From Parcubacteria group bacterium (GTDB lineage: Bacteria > Patescibacteriota > Minisyncoccia > Minisyncoccales > CG1-02-41-26), in assembly GCA_013203565.1 (NCBI GenBank), contig JABMPZ010000004.1, positions 1-9,096 on the forward strand: a DNA stretch of 9,096 nucleotides. Direction: 5' to 3'. This document shows, in pieces, positions 1 to 5,555 of this stretch. Position 1 is the first letter of the stretch; each line of letters starts with the position of its first letter. The notes under the pieces were generated by a model. That model was not told the DNA's origin. It searched no databases and was given only the letters and a program-made list of their open reading frames with translations. The position numbers and the translations under genes were made by a program.

Positions 1-54
1 AACTGTCATTTTAAACCAGCAGGTCATCCATTCTTAGTAAATAATGAAGGATAG
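1..54 (+). CDS. Possible C-terminal tail of an upstream gene (partial)
   Basis: Reading frame 1 is open from the window edge to a TAG at 52-54 and ends in KPAGHPFLVNNEG, which has the look of a real protein terminus. Only 17 codons are visible, and frame 2 is also open for the first 33 bases, so chance is a serious alternative. A strong hairpin (76-119) lies 21 bases after the stop, as expected at the end of a gene. I cannot name the family. The product, if real, begins outside the window. Confidence 0.3.
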   Translation, partial: NCHFKPAGHPFLVNNEG

Positions 55-75
55 GCAAAGAATTTATGAAAAAAT

Positions 76-119
76 AAAAGGCAACAAATGGGCACGATCG
101 TGCCCATTTGTTGCCTTTT
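76..119. terminator. Perfect 44-nt palindrome, bidirectional terminator-like hairpin
   Basis: Positions 76-119 are self-complementary over all 44 bases, centred between 97 and 98 in CACGATCGTG. As RNA this gives a 20-bp stem closed by a GATC tetraloop, with an A-tract before and a T-tract after. On the + strand the T-tract is short (TTTTCTT). On the - strand it is long (TTTTATTTTTT), so the stronger terminator faces leftward, away from the genes of the window. It could end the gene fragment at 1-54 and insulate the promoter that follows. Termination is inferred from shape only. Confidence 0.75.
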
Positions 120-155
120 CTTCGGAGGCTAATAACCACGCGGGTTAACATACGG

Positions 156-196
156 CTACTTCAAATGTTATTACTGTATCACTACTACTTCAAATG
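156..196. repeat. Two direct copies of CTACTTCAAATG inside the left arm
   Basis: CTACTTCAAATG occurs at 156-167 and again at 185-196, 29 bases apart start to start. The second copy forms the left side of the ACTACT/AGTAGT hairpin. The right arm carries both copies in reverse complement, with one changed base in the copy nearer to rplK (8958). Spaced direct copies of this size could be protein-binding half-sites or a remnant of duplication. Function unknown. Confidence 0.7.
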
Positions 197-209
197 GGTG
201 AGTAGTTAC

Positions 210-249
210 TTGTTTTATGATTGACATTATACTATTATCGTGGTAAGGT
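210..249 (+). promoter_or_regulatory. Candidate promoter(s) for the winged-helix gene
   Basis: Two sigma-70-like pairs overlap here. The first is TTGTTT (210-215) with TATTAT (233-238), 17 bases apart. The second is a perfect TTGACA (221-226) with TAAGGT (244-249), also 17 bases apart. The first begins exactly at the base after the inverted repeat ends. Either would start an RNA with a 5' leader of roughly 45-60 bases before the ATG at 304. The perfect -35 of the second resembles the promoter before secE (TTGACA, 17 bases, TAGGAT), which makes it slightly preferred. Confidence 0.5.
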
Positions 250-290
250 TATTTAGTTCTTTTAGGTCTATGTTTTTACCCACATTATCT

Positions 291-299
291 TAAGGAGGT
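291..299 (+). promoter_or_regulatory. Strong Shine-Dalgarno before the 304 gene
   Basis: TAAGGAGGT is nearly the full anti-SD complement and sits about five bases before the ATG at 304. It fixes that start codon. It stands out because none of the core genes downstream has a comparable site. Confidence 0.85.
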
Positions 300-303
300 A
301 GTT

Positions 304-726
304 ATGAAAAAAAAGAAAGAATGGAAGGATAGGAAAGATAGCCCGCCACAAACAAAAACACTTGGATTGTTGCGTATGCTGTCTTGTTTGTCGCATGGCA
401 CCATCCTATTTGGATGGATAAAAGACACTTTAGATATAAGTGAACGTGCTGTTTATCGGTATGTAAGAACGATGCGAAAGTATGGTCTAACCATTTTCAC
501 GTCTTCTAATGACAAAGAAGACGGCGGGAAAGAAACTAGTTATTCTTTTTGGCCACATACCAAAAAAATGGTTAAGGTGACTATAGAGTGGGACGATGGT
601 TCTAAGGAAGGGCACTTGCCTGATGAATTGGCAATACTGCCTGTGAAAAAGTATAGCCATGCAGAGTTGGAGGCAATAAAAAAGGCCAAAAAGAAAGCCA
701 AAAGCCAAAAGGAAAAGATGGGGTAA
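304..726 (+). CDS. Small winged-helix DNA-binding protein
   Basis: A 140-residue cytoplasmic protein. Residues about 20-65 fit a winged helix-turn-helix of the HTH_11/DeoR-like type: a hydrophobic first helix (LGLLRMLSCL), a second helix near 36-43, then a recognition helix ISERAVYRYVRTMRKYG (45-61). Residues 64-82 fit the wing strands, ending in TSYSFW. The spacing of the S-RAVYRYVR element is what YafY-type and DeoR-type regulators show at the N terminus, but there is no WYL or sugar-binding domain after it. Both ends are very basic: MKKKKEWKDRK at the start and an Ala/Lys-rich tail at 123-139 that could be an extended helix. This is most likely a small transcription regulator or accessory DNA-binding protein; its target is unknown. 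It has its own promoter and an excellent Shine-Dalgarno, and a terminator follows, so it is probably a single-gene unit. Its GC content (about 40% in sampled lines) is higher than that of the pheS-pheT block. Confidence 0.75.
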   Translation: MKKKKEWKDRKDSPPQTKTLGLLRMLSCLSHGTILFGWIKDTLDISERAVYRYVRTMRKYGLTIFTSSNDKEDGGKETSYSFWPHTKKMVKVTIEWDDGSKEGHLPDELAILPVKKYSHAELEAIKKAKKKAKSQKEKMG

Positions 727-740
727 AAAATGATTACCCC
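720..740 (+). promoter_or_regulatory. Small hairpin over the stop codon of the 304 gene
   Basis: GGGGTAA (720-726) pairs with TTACCCC (734-740) around a seven-base A-rich loop, so the stop codon lies in the stem. It comes just before the stronger hairpin at 764-789 and may shield the mRNA 3' end. There is no T-run directly after it, so it is not a terminator itself. Confidence 0.4.
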
Positions 741-763
741 TTAGTGTTATTAGACAGTTTATT

Positions 764-806
764 GCCGGAAGTATTATTATACTTCCGGCTTACTTTTTTG
801 TTTTTA
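764..806 (+). terminator. Rho-independent terminator after the 304 gene
   Basis: An 11-bp perfect stem (764-774 with 779-789, GCCGGAAGTAT type) closes a TATT loop and is followed by the T-rich stretch TTACTTTTTTGTTTTT. This is a textbook intrinsic terminator on the + strand. It lies 38 bases after the stop of the winged-helix gene and separates it from the HAD gene. Confidence 0.85.
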
Positions 807-869
807 GGTTTAATATAGTGTAAGCTGGGTAATGCGCGGTTTTAGTTCTTTAACAATTGTTTATGAAAA

Positions 870-875
870 GAGGTG
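870..875 (+). promoter_or_regulatory. Shine-Dalgarno that favours the TTG start at 882
   Basis: GAGGTG at 870-875 lies six bases before TTG 882. The alternative start, GTG at 873, is itself inside this motif and would have only AAAAGAG directly against it. The spacing therefore points to TTG 882 as the true start of the HAD gene. Confidence 0.6.
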
Positions 876-881
876 TTTGTT

Positions 882-1478
882 TTGGAGGATGAGGACAAGA
901 AATGTTTGATTTTGATTGATTGTGATAATGTGTTGGGTGAGCCATTGGGTCTTGCAGCATTGGCCATGGAAATTTGTTCCATATTACATTTGAGTCCAGA
1001 AAGACTTTTTAATAATATAGAGAAATTAAAGGTTTTTTTGAGAAGGGGGTTGCGTGATAAAATCGGAAAGCACATAGAATCTCTTAATATGTTAGCTCCT
1101 ATGGAGGGTGCCGTAGAACATATTTTGGGATTAGAAAAAGATGGTTACGAATGTGTGCTTTTCACAAAGAGGATGAATTTTTTATTACGTCCGGCTGTAA
1201 GTTTGTTGAAAAATAACAAACTGGGGCACATGAGTGTAATTGGCGCTAGAGATAAGATGGAGGCGTTAATTCAAATCATGAATGATCGCAAGGGAGTGAA
1301 GATTATTGTTATTGACGATAACCTGCAGTTTATACGGGCGGTTGCAGAAATGGGAGATGATAATGTCCATGGTATTTATTTTGTTTCTCCATATCATAAC
1401 ACACGAAAAGAGTTGCCCGAAGACGCTGTTTCTACATGGCCAGAAGCAAGCTCTTTAGCCAGAACAAAAAGCCCCTAG
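882..1478 (+). CDS. HAD-superfamily hydrolase-like protein
   Basis: A 198-residue cytoplasmic protein from TTG 882 (201 residues if GTG 873 is used). The four HAD motifs can be read in order (numbered from 882). Motif I is LILIDCDNV with D13 as nucleophile and D15 as acid/base. Motif II is VLFT with T95. The motif III lysine is K125 in ARDKMEA. Motif IV is IIVIDDN with D145 and D146 for Mg2+. Residues about 20-75 form a helical cap-like insert. The fold is thus a phosphatase-type Rossmann domain. Asn in place of Gly in DxDG(T/V) is unusual but keeps the catalytic pair. Substrate unknown; small-molecule or nucleotide phosphatase activity would be typical. It has a good Shine-Dalgarno, lies between two hairpins, and its stop codon TAG (1476-1478) is inside the following hairpin. 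A non-enzymatic HAD-fold protein is the main alternative. Confidence 0.75.
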   Translation: MEDEDKKCLILIDCDNVLGEPLGLAALAMEICSILHLSPERLFNNIEKLKVFLRRGLRDKIGKHIESLNMLAPMEGAVEHILGLEKDGYECVLFTKRMNFLLRPAVSLLKNNKLGHMSVIGARDKMEALIQIMNDRKGVKIIVIDDNLQFIRAVAEMGDDNVHGIYFVSPYHNTRKELPEDAVSTWPEASSLARTKSP

Positions 1479-1506
1479 GAATGCGTAATTCTTCGGGGCT
1501 TGTTCT
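1461..1506. terminator. Hairpin overlapping the HAD stop codon, possibly bidirectional terminator
   Basis: AGCCCC (1470-1475) pairs with GGGGCT (1495-1500). Inside it AGGAAT (1477-1482) pairs with ATTCTT (1488-1493) around a GCGTA loop. Outside it AGAACA (1461-1466) pairs with TGTTCT (1501-1506) past a three-A bulge. On the + strand the following tract is TGTTCTATTCTATTT, a weak T-run. On the - strand the hairpin is followed by GGGGCTTTTTGTTCT, a much better terminator, although no gene is seen on that strand here. It separates the accessory genes from the pheS operon. Confidence 0.65.
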
Positions 1507-1540
1507 ATTCTATTTATGCTCATTTGGGGATAAAAATTGC

Positions 1541-1569
1541 TTGTTTTTTGAGTGAAAATAGGTTAAAAT
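1541..1569 (+). promoter_or_regulatory. Candidate promoter of the pheS operon, giving a leaderless mRNA
   Basis: TTGTTT (1541-1546) and TAAAAT (1564-1569) are 17 bases apart. The pheS ATG at 1575 begins six bases after the -10 box, where transcription normally starts, so the mRNA would begin at or next to the start codon. The -10 lies in the second of two tandem copies of AAAATAGGTT (1555-1564, 1565-1574). There is no Shine-Dalgarno, which fits leaderless translation. Confidence 0.55.
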
Positions 1570-1574
1570 AGGTT
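1555..1574. repeat. Tandem duplication AAAATAGGTT x2 abutting the pheS start
   Basis: Two perfect, directly adjoining copies of the 10-mer AAAATAGGTT end at the base before ATG 1575. They carry the -10 element and could be an operator or a small slippage duplication. Confidence 0.8.
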
Positions 1575-2585
1575 ATGGGATATGATATAAAACAGCTTAA
1601 AATAGAGGCGAAACAAGAGATAGAGAGAGCCGATGATTTAAAGCAGATGGATTTAGTTTACAAAAAATACCTGGGCAAGAAAGGTAAAATTGCTGAGGTG
1701 TTTTCTTTTATAAAAAAAGCTACTCCTGTTGAGAAAAAGATACTTGGAAAAGAAGTTAATATAGCGAAACAGGAATTAGAAAAGATGTTTGCTGAAAAAA
1801 AGAAAGATAAAGAAAGACAATTAATAGATCTCGCTATTTCAAAAGAAAAGATTGATATAACAAGAACAGGGGACAAGCCCAAGCATGGGCGTTTACACCC
1901 TATAACCCAAGTACAAAGAGAGTGTGAAGATATATTCCAATCAATGGGGTTTGAGGTTGTTTTAGGGCCAGAAGTAGATAGTGAGTGGTATAATTTTGAT
2001 GCTTTAAATGTACCCAAAGACCATCCAGCTCGTGATATGCAAGATACCTTTTGGTTAAAGCAAAAGATTAGTGAGAATAGTAAAAACAATTTCTTACCAA
2101 GAACACAAACTTCTGCTGTACAAGTACGATATATGGAAAAGAATAACCCGCCTATAAAAATTATTGTGCCTGGAAGAGTATTTAGGAATGAAGCCACTGA
2201 TGCTTCACATGAAACACAGTTTAATCAGATTGAAGGTCTTATGGTGGGAGAAGATGTTTCTGCTGCTAATTTTAAGGCAATTATGCAAGAGTTTTTGAAA
2301 AGATTCTTCAAAACAGATATTGAAATACGATTAAGACCTGGATATTTTCCTTTTACAGAGCCAAGTTTTGAAATGGATGCCCGTCAGAAAGGAGGGGACT
2401 GGCTTGAGTTGATGGGCGCTGGTATGGTTCATCCTAATGTGTTTAAGGCAGCTGGATACAATGCAAAAGGATTGCAAGGGTTTGCCTTTGGCGTTGGCTT
2501 GGAACGGTTGGCAATGGTAAAGTATAAGGTAGATGATGCAAGGCTATTTTACCAAAATGATTTACGATTTTTAAAACAGTTCTAA
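1575..2585 (+). CDS. pheS: Phenylalanine--tRNA ligase alpha subunit
   Basis: The 336-residue PheS, the catalytic subunit of the heterotetrameric (alpha-beta)2 enzyme that charges tRNA-Phe with phenylalanine using ATP. Residues 1-90 are the N-terminal coiled-coil arm that contacts tRNA, with the family element YLGKKGKI (32-39). The class II catalytic domain follows: GRLHPI (105-110), FDALNVPKDHPARDMQDTFW (141-160), motif 2 with FRNEATDASHETQFNQIEG (203-221), the Phe-pocket segment GYFPFTEPSFE (256-266) and motif 3 GFAFGVGLERLAM (302-314). The length is normal (E. coli has 327) and all key elements are intact. ATG 1575 is chosen because the coiled coil starts there and no other start fits; there is no Shine-Dalgarno and the gene is probably leaderless. 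It is first in an operon and is followed after a single base by the DUF6922-like gene instead of pheT. Confidence 0.98.
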   Translation: MGYDIKQLKIEAKQEIERADDLKQMDLVYKKYLGKKGKIAEVFSFIKKATPVEKKILGKEVNIAKQELEKMFAEKKKDKERQLIDLAISKEKIDITRTGDKPKHGRLHPITQVQRECEDIFQSMGFEVVLGPEVDSEWYNFDALNVPKDHPARDMQDTFWLKQKISENSKNNFLPRTQTSAVQVRYMEKNNPPIKIIVPGRVFRNEATDASHETQFNQIEGLMVGEDVSAANFKAIMQEFLKRFFKTDIEIRLRPGYFPFTEPSFEMDARQKGGDWLELMGAGMVHPNVFKAAGYNAKGLQGFAFGVGLERLAMVKYKVDDARLFYQNDLRFLKQF

Positions 2586-2586
2586 T

Positions 2587-2916
2587 ATGTTAAAAACAAT
2601 ACAAAAGAAAAAGCAATTACCTAAAGATTTTAAATATCTTTTGTGGTCATATGATTTTTCTAAAATTAATACAGATAAAGACAAAGAAAGAATTATTATA
2701 AATACAATAAATTACGGACAATGGAAACATTGGCAGTGGCTGGCTAATCACTATGGAAAACAACAGTTGAAGAAAATTATTCAAGAAATACCAAGCAGTG
2801 AATTTAGGAATGAAAGAGCTTTAAATTTGATTTCTTTAATTTTAGGAATTAAAAAAATGCATTATGAAAATAGAAACGATAAAATCAGAGCAAAGGGAAA
2901 TTTTTCCAGAGCTTAA
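2587..2916 (+). CDS. DUF6922-like small protein, partner of the AbiEii-like gene
   Basis: A 109-residue cytoplasmic protein that starts one base after the pheS stop. LPKDFKYLLWSYDFSKI (11-27) followed by RIIINTINYGQWKHWQWLANHYG (35-57) resembles the DUF6922 pattern: Leu-Pro, W-x-YDF, then a helix ending in YG. Residues 59-90 form another helix ending in LILGI. I recall such proteins as frequent neighbours of AbiEii-type nucleotidyltransferases; I cannot confirm this by search. By position it is the likely partner or antitoxin. It is not an AbiEi antitoxin, which would have a winged-helix N terminus and be larger. Its last 53 bases overlap the next gene in another frame, a sign of coupled translation; the Lys/Arg/Asn-rich tail after residue 91 is probably shaped by that overlap. 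There is no Shine-Dalgarno, so it may be translated by reinitiation after pheS. Confidence 0.7.
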   Translation: MLKTIQKKKQLPKDFKYLLWSYDFSKINTDKDKERIIINTINYGQWKHWQWLANHYGKQQLKKIIQEIPSSEFRNERALNLISLILGIKKMHYENRNDKIRAKGNFSRA

Positions 2917-3481
2917 AAGATTTTCTGAATTTTATTTAGTAGGTGGCACTGCCTTAGCACTTCAGTTAGGTCATCGTGTTTCTATTGATTTTGATTTATT
3001 TACTGAAAAGGACTTGCCTAAAGACCTATGGCTTAAAGTTAAAAGAGTTTTTAAGAATTTTAAAATTAATAGAATAGTTAATACGAAAGAACAGTTATCA
3101 ATTATAGTCGGAACAGTGAAAATTGATTTTGTTTCACATAAATTTCCTTTTATTTTAGCACCAATCCGATTTAAGGGTGTTAAAATAGCTAAGCCAGCCG
3201 AGATTGCTTTAATGAAAGCTTTTACACTAAATTTTCGTGGTACTAATAAGGATTACATTGATTTATATTTTTTGATTAAAGGTAAACATATTACTTTAGA
3301 AAAAATAGTTAAGCTTGGTGAGAAAAAATATGGTCAAGAATTTAATTTTAACTTGTTTTTACAGCAATTACTTTATTATCAAGATTTGAAAAAAGAAAAC
3401 ATTACATTTTTGAAGAAAAAAGTGACAGAAAAAGAAGTGTATGAGTTTTTCAAAAAAGAAGTTACTAAAATGCAATTATGA
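2864..3481 (+). CDS. AbiEii/MenT-type nucleotidyltransferase
   Basis: A 205-residue protein of the nucleotidyltransferase AbiEii/AbiGii (MenT) family. The polymerase-beta-like motif reads LVGGTALAL (25-33) then HRVSIDFDLF (37-46), giving the GG-T element, S40 and the metal-binding D42/D44. A third carboxylate is likely D88 in VKIDFV. The helical part has PAEIALMKAF (111-120) with K118 and TNKDYIDLYFL (127-137), with K129, D130 and D133, as in intact family members. Characterised relatives transfer nucleotides; MenT3 of Mycobacterium tuberculosis adds pyrimidines to the 3' CCA end of tRNA and so blocks aminoacylation. AbiEii is the toxin of a type IV toxin-antitoxin and phage-abortive system. 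All catalytic residues seem present. The gene overlaps the DUF6922-like gene by 53 bases and its TGA overlaps the pheT ATG (ATGA at 3478-3481). GC is about 25% in a sampled line, like its neighbours, so it is not compositionally recent. Toxicity and substrate are inferred. Confidence 0.88.
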   Translation: MKIETIKSEQREIFPELKRFSEFYLVGGTALALQLGHRVSIDFDLFTEKDLPKDLWLKVKRVFKNFKINRIVNTKEQLSIIVGTVKIDFVSHKFPFILAPIRFKGVKIAKPAEIALMKAFTLNFRGTNKDYIDLYFLIKGKHITLEKIVKLGEKKYGQEFNFNLFLQQLLYYQDLKKENITFLKKKVTEKEVYEFFKKEVTKMQL

Positions 3482-5550
3482 TATTTTCATATAATTGGTT
3501 AAAACAATATATAGATGGAAAGATGCCTGGGCCAGAAGAACTGGTTGAGCTTTTGATGTTTCATAGTTTTGAAATAGAGGGGCTTGAGAAAAAGGGCTCG
3601 GACTATTTAATTGACATTGATGTTTTACCAAACAGGGCTCATGATTGTTTGAGTCATATTGGAATAGCTCGTGAGGTGGCAGTTTTGACTGGTTTGAAAT
3701 TTCAAATGCCACAAATATTAGTGGATTCATTTGGGAACGATCGTACTGAAATGAAGCCAAGTAAAGTTGGAGATTTTATTTCATTGGATGTAAAAGATGG
3801 TAATGATTGTCCAAGATATACAGCAAAGGTGGTTACTGGGATTAAGGTTGGCTCATCTCCAGCGTGGATACAAGAGAAGTTAGAGGCCTGTGGACTTCAA
3901 GCAATAAATAGTATTGTTGATATTACAAATTTCGTAATGTTAGAGACAGGACAACCATTGCACGCCTTTGATGCTGATAAGATTGGTAAGAAAATAGTTG
4001 TACGGAGAGCCAAAGCAGGGGAGAAGCTTTCTGCGCTTGATGATAAAGCATATAAGTTGGATAAGAATATTTTAGTTATAGCTGATAGTAAAAAACCAGT
4101 GGCTATTGCTGGAATTAAAGGGGGAGAGGATACAGGAATTGATGAAAAAACAAAGAATATAGTTATTGAAGCAGCAAACTTTAATCCAGTACTTACAAGA
4201 AAGGCCTCAAGAGAATTAAAATTAAGAACAGATGCATCAATGAGGTTTGAGCAAGGAATTGACCCAAACTTAATTGATTTTGCCCAGCAAAGAGTATGCA
4301 CTTTGATTCAGGAAATAGCTGGTGGTGAAGTGATTTTTGGAATGGCTGACTTTTATCCTAAAAAAGTAAGTTCTAAAAAGATTAAATTAGATTGTGATTA
4401 TGTAAATAAGCTACTTGGTGTGAAAATCCCAAAGCAAAGAATGATAAAGATTCTAAAATCTTTGGATTTTGGCGTGACAGGTACAGGCAATCAGATTATA
4501 GTGCAAGTCCCAACAAGGCGAATTGATGTCTCTATTCCAGAAGATTTAATAGAAGAAATAGGCCGTATTTATGGTTATGAAAACATTCCCTGTGTTTTTC
4601 CAGTAGCTGTTTCTTCACCACCAAAAAGAAATGATGAGCTTTTTTGGCAGAACATTATTAGAAACATTTTGAAACAAGCGGGGTTCTTTGAAGCATATGG
4701 TTATTCTTTTATTGGCGACAAAGATAAAGAAGTATTTAATCTTTCTGAAAACCTTTTGGCTGAAATTGAAAACCCAATAAGTTCGTTAAATAAATACCTA
4801 AGAATGAGTTTGATTTCTAATTTAGTTAAAGTAGTTAAAGAGAATTTGAAAAATTCTGATGAAGTCAGAATGTTTGAAATAGGTAATGTTTTCAAAAAGA
4901 AAAATGGTTTTCAGGAAAAATTAATGTTAACAGGGATTTTAACAGGTAAGAGTATAAAAGATGAAGGGTTTTATGAATTAAAGGGCACAGTTGATAGTTT
5001 ATTAAATGGATTAGGAATAAGTGATCATTGGTATGATGATGTAAAAGCAACTCCAGAGGATTCAAGTTCACATATATGGCATCCAGGCAAGACAGCTGAA
5101 ATAAAAGTAGGGGACAGGGAAATTGGATTTTTAGGACAGCTCCATCCAGCTGTAACTTCTGCATTGAATATTAAAGAAAATATCTTTGTATTTGATGTTG
5201 ATTTATCACAACTTTTAGAAGTAGTTTCAGAAGAGCATGAGTATAGGCCAATATCCCCTTATCCAACTGTTTTAAGGGACTTAGCTATTTTAGTACCCAA
5301 GGGCACAAAAATGGTTAATATTCTAAATACTATAAATTCAGCTGGAGGTGAGATAGTAAGAGATGTTGATTTGTTTGATGTCTATACTGGTGAAGCTGTA
5401 CCAGAAGGTAGAGAAAATTTTGCTTTTCATATTATTTATCAATCAGCAGATAAAACATTAAGTTCTGCAGAAGTTGATATTATACATAAAAAAATTATTA
5501 AAGCTTTGGAAGAAAATCCGAGCTGGGAGGTAAGAACGAAAAATAAATAA
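3478..5550 (+). CDS. pheT: Phenylalanine--tRNA ligase beta subunit, lacking the tRNA-binding OB domain
   Basis: The 690-residue PheT, partner of PheS; it carries editing and tRNA-contact domains. The N-terminal segment MIFSYNWLKQY to FEIEGLE (1-37) runs straight into YLIDIDVLPNRAHDCLSHIGIAREVA (43-68). In E. coli (795 residues) about 105-110 residues of the EMAP-type tRNA-binding OB domain lie between these parts, and here they are absent. The length difference agrees with this. The rest is complete: B3/B4 editing domain (CPRYTAKVV 111-119, VDITNFVMLETGQPLHAFD 147-165, TDASMRFEQGIDP 251-263), B5 (about 297-368, ending in EDLIEEIGRIYGYENIP), the core catalytic-like domain, and a C-terminal anticodon-binding FDX-ACB domain (about 595-690, with SPYPTVLRDLAILVP and LFDVYTGEAVPEGREN). 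It starts inside the stop of the AbiEii-like gene and ends five bases before gyrB. No Shine-Dalgarno is seen, so coupling is likely. Confidence 0.97.
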   Translation: MIFSYNWLKQYIDGKMPGPEELVELLMFHSFEIEGLEKKGSDYLIDIDVLPNRAHDCLSHIGIAREVAVLTGLKFQMPQILVDSFGNDRTEMKPSKVGDFISLDVKDGNDCPRYTAKVVTGIKVGSSPAWIQEKLEACGLQAINSIVDITNFVMLETGQPLHAFDADKIGKKIVVRRAKAGEKLSALDDKAYKLDKNILVIADSKKPVAIAGIKGGEDTGIDEKTKNIVIEAANFNPVLTRKASRELKLRTDASMRFEQGIDPNLIDFAQQRVCTLIQEIAGGEVIFGMADFYPKKVSSKKIKLDCDYVNKLLGVKIPKQRMIKILKSLDFGVTGTGNQIIVQVPTRRIDVSIPEDLIEEIGRIYGYENIPCVFPVAVSSPPKRNDELFWQNIIRNILKQAGFFEAYGYSFIGDKDKEVFNLSENLLAEIENPISSLNKYLRMSLISNLVKVVKENLKNSDEVRMFEIGNVFKKKNGFQEKLMLTGILTGKSIKDEGFYELKGTVDSLLNGLGISDHWYDDVKATPEDSSSHIWHPGKTAEIKVGDREIGFLGQLHPAVTSALNIKENIFVFDVDLSQLLEVVSEEHEYRPISPYPTVLRDLAILVPKGTKMVNILNTINSAGGEIVRDVDLFDVYTGEAVPEGRENFAFHIIYQSADKTLSSAEVDIIHKKIIKALEENPSWEVRTKNK

Positions 5551-5555
5551 CTATT

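Larger units (their letters stand above)
56..209. repeat. Left arm of a 154-bp inverted repeat
   Basis: This stretch is the reverse complement of 8943-9096. Aligned base by base there are 152 matches of 154 and no gaps; the two differences are at 149 versus 9003 and 194 versus 8958. It contains, in order, a perfect 44-nt palindrome (76-119), a small hairpin with stem TAACC/GGTTA (133-137/143-147), two copies of CTACTTCAAATG (156-167 and 185-196), and a hairpin with stem ACTACT/AGTAGT (184-189/201-206). No open reading frame of note lies inside. The match stops at 209; at the other end it runs until the window stops, so the repeat may be longer. It could be a dispersed repeat family member, a recombination arm or an assembly fold-back. 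Confidence 0.95.

Noticed and set aside
1658..2197. Long open frame of 179 codons on the - strand inside pheS
   Set aside because: It is antisense to a fully conserved pheS, has a Phe/Ser/Ile-rich shadow composition and no start signals.
2561..2588. Internal promoter for the nucleotidyltransferase module (TTTACG, 16 bases, TAATAT)
   Set aside because: Both boxes match weakly and transcription would start inside the DUF6922-like gene; AT-rich coding sequence gives such matches by chance.
2857..2916. Frameshift joining the DUF6922-like gene to the nucleotidyltransferase
   Set aside because: Both reading frames end or begin with plausible family boundaries, and the GG-T motif lies at the normal distance from ATG 2864, so two overlapping genes fit better than one broken gene.
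3479..3481. TGA recoding as in Absconditabacteria/Gracilibacteria
   Set aside because: No in-frame TGA interrupts any conserved gene, and this TGA ends the nucleotidyltransferase at its expected length.
3897..4301. 134-codon open frame on the - strand inside pheT
   Set aside because: Antisense shadow of the conserved B3/B4 domain; no domain or signal seen.
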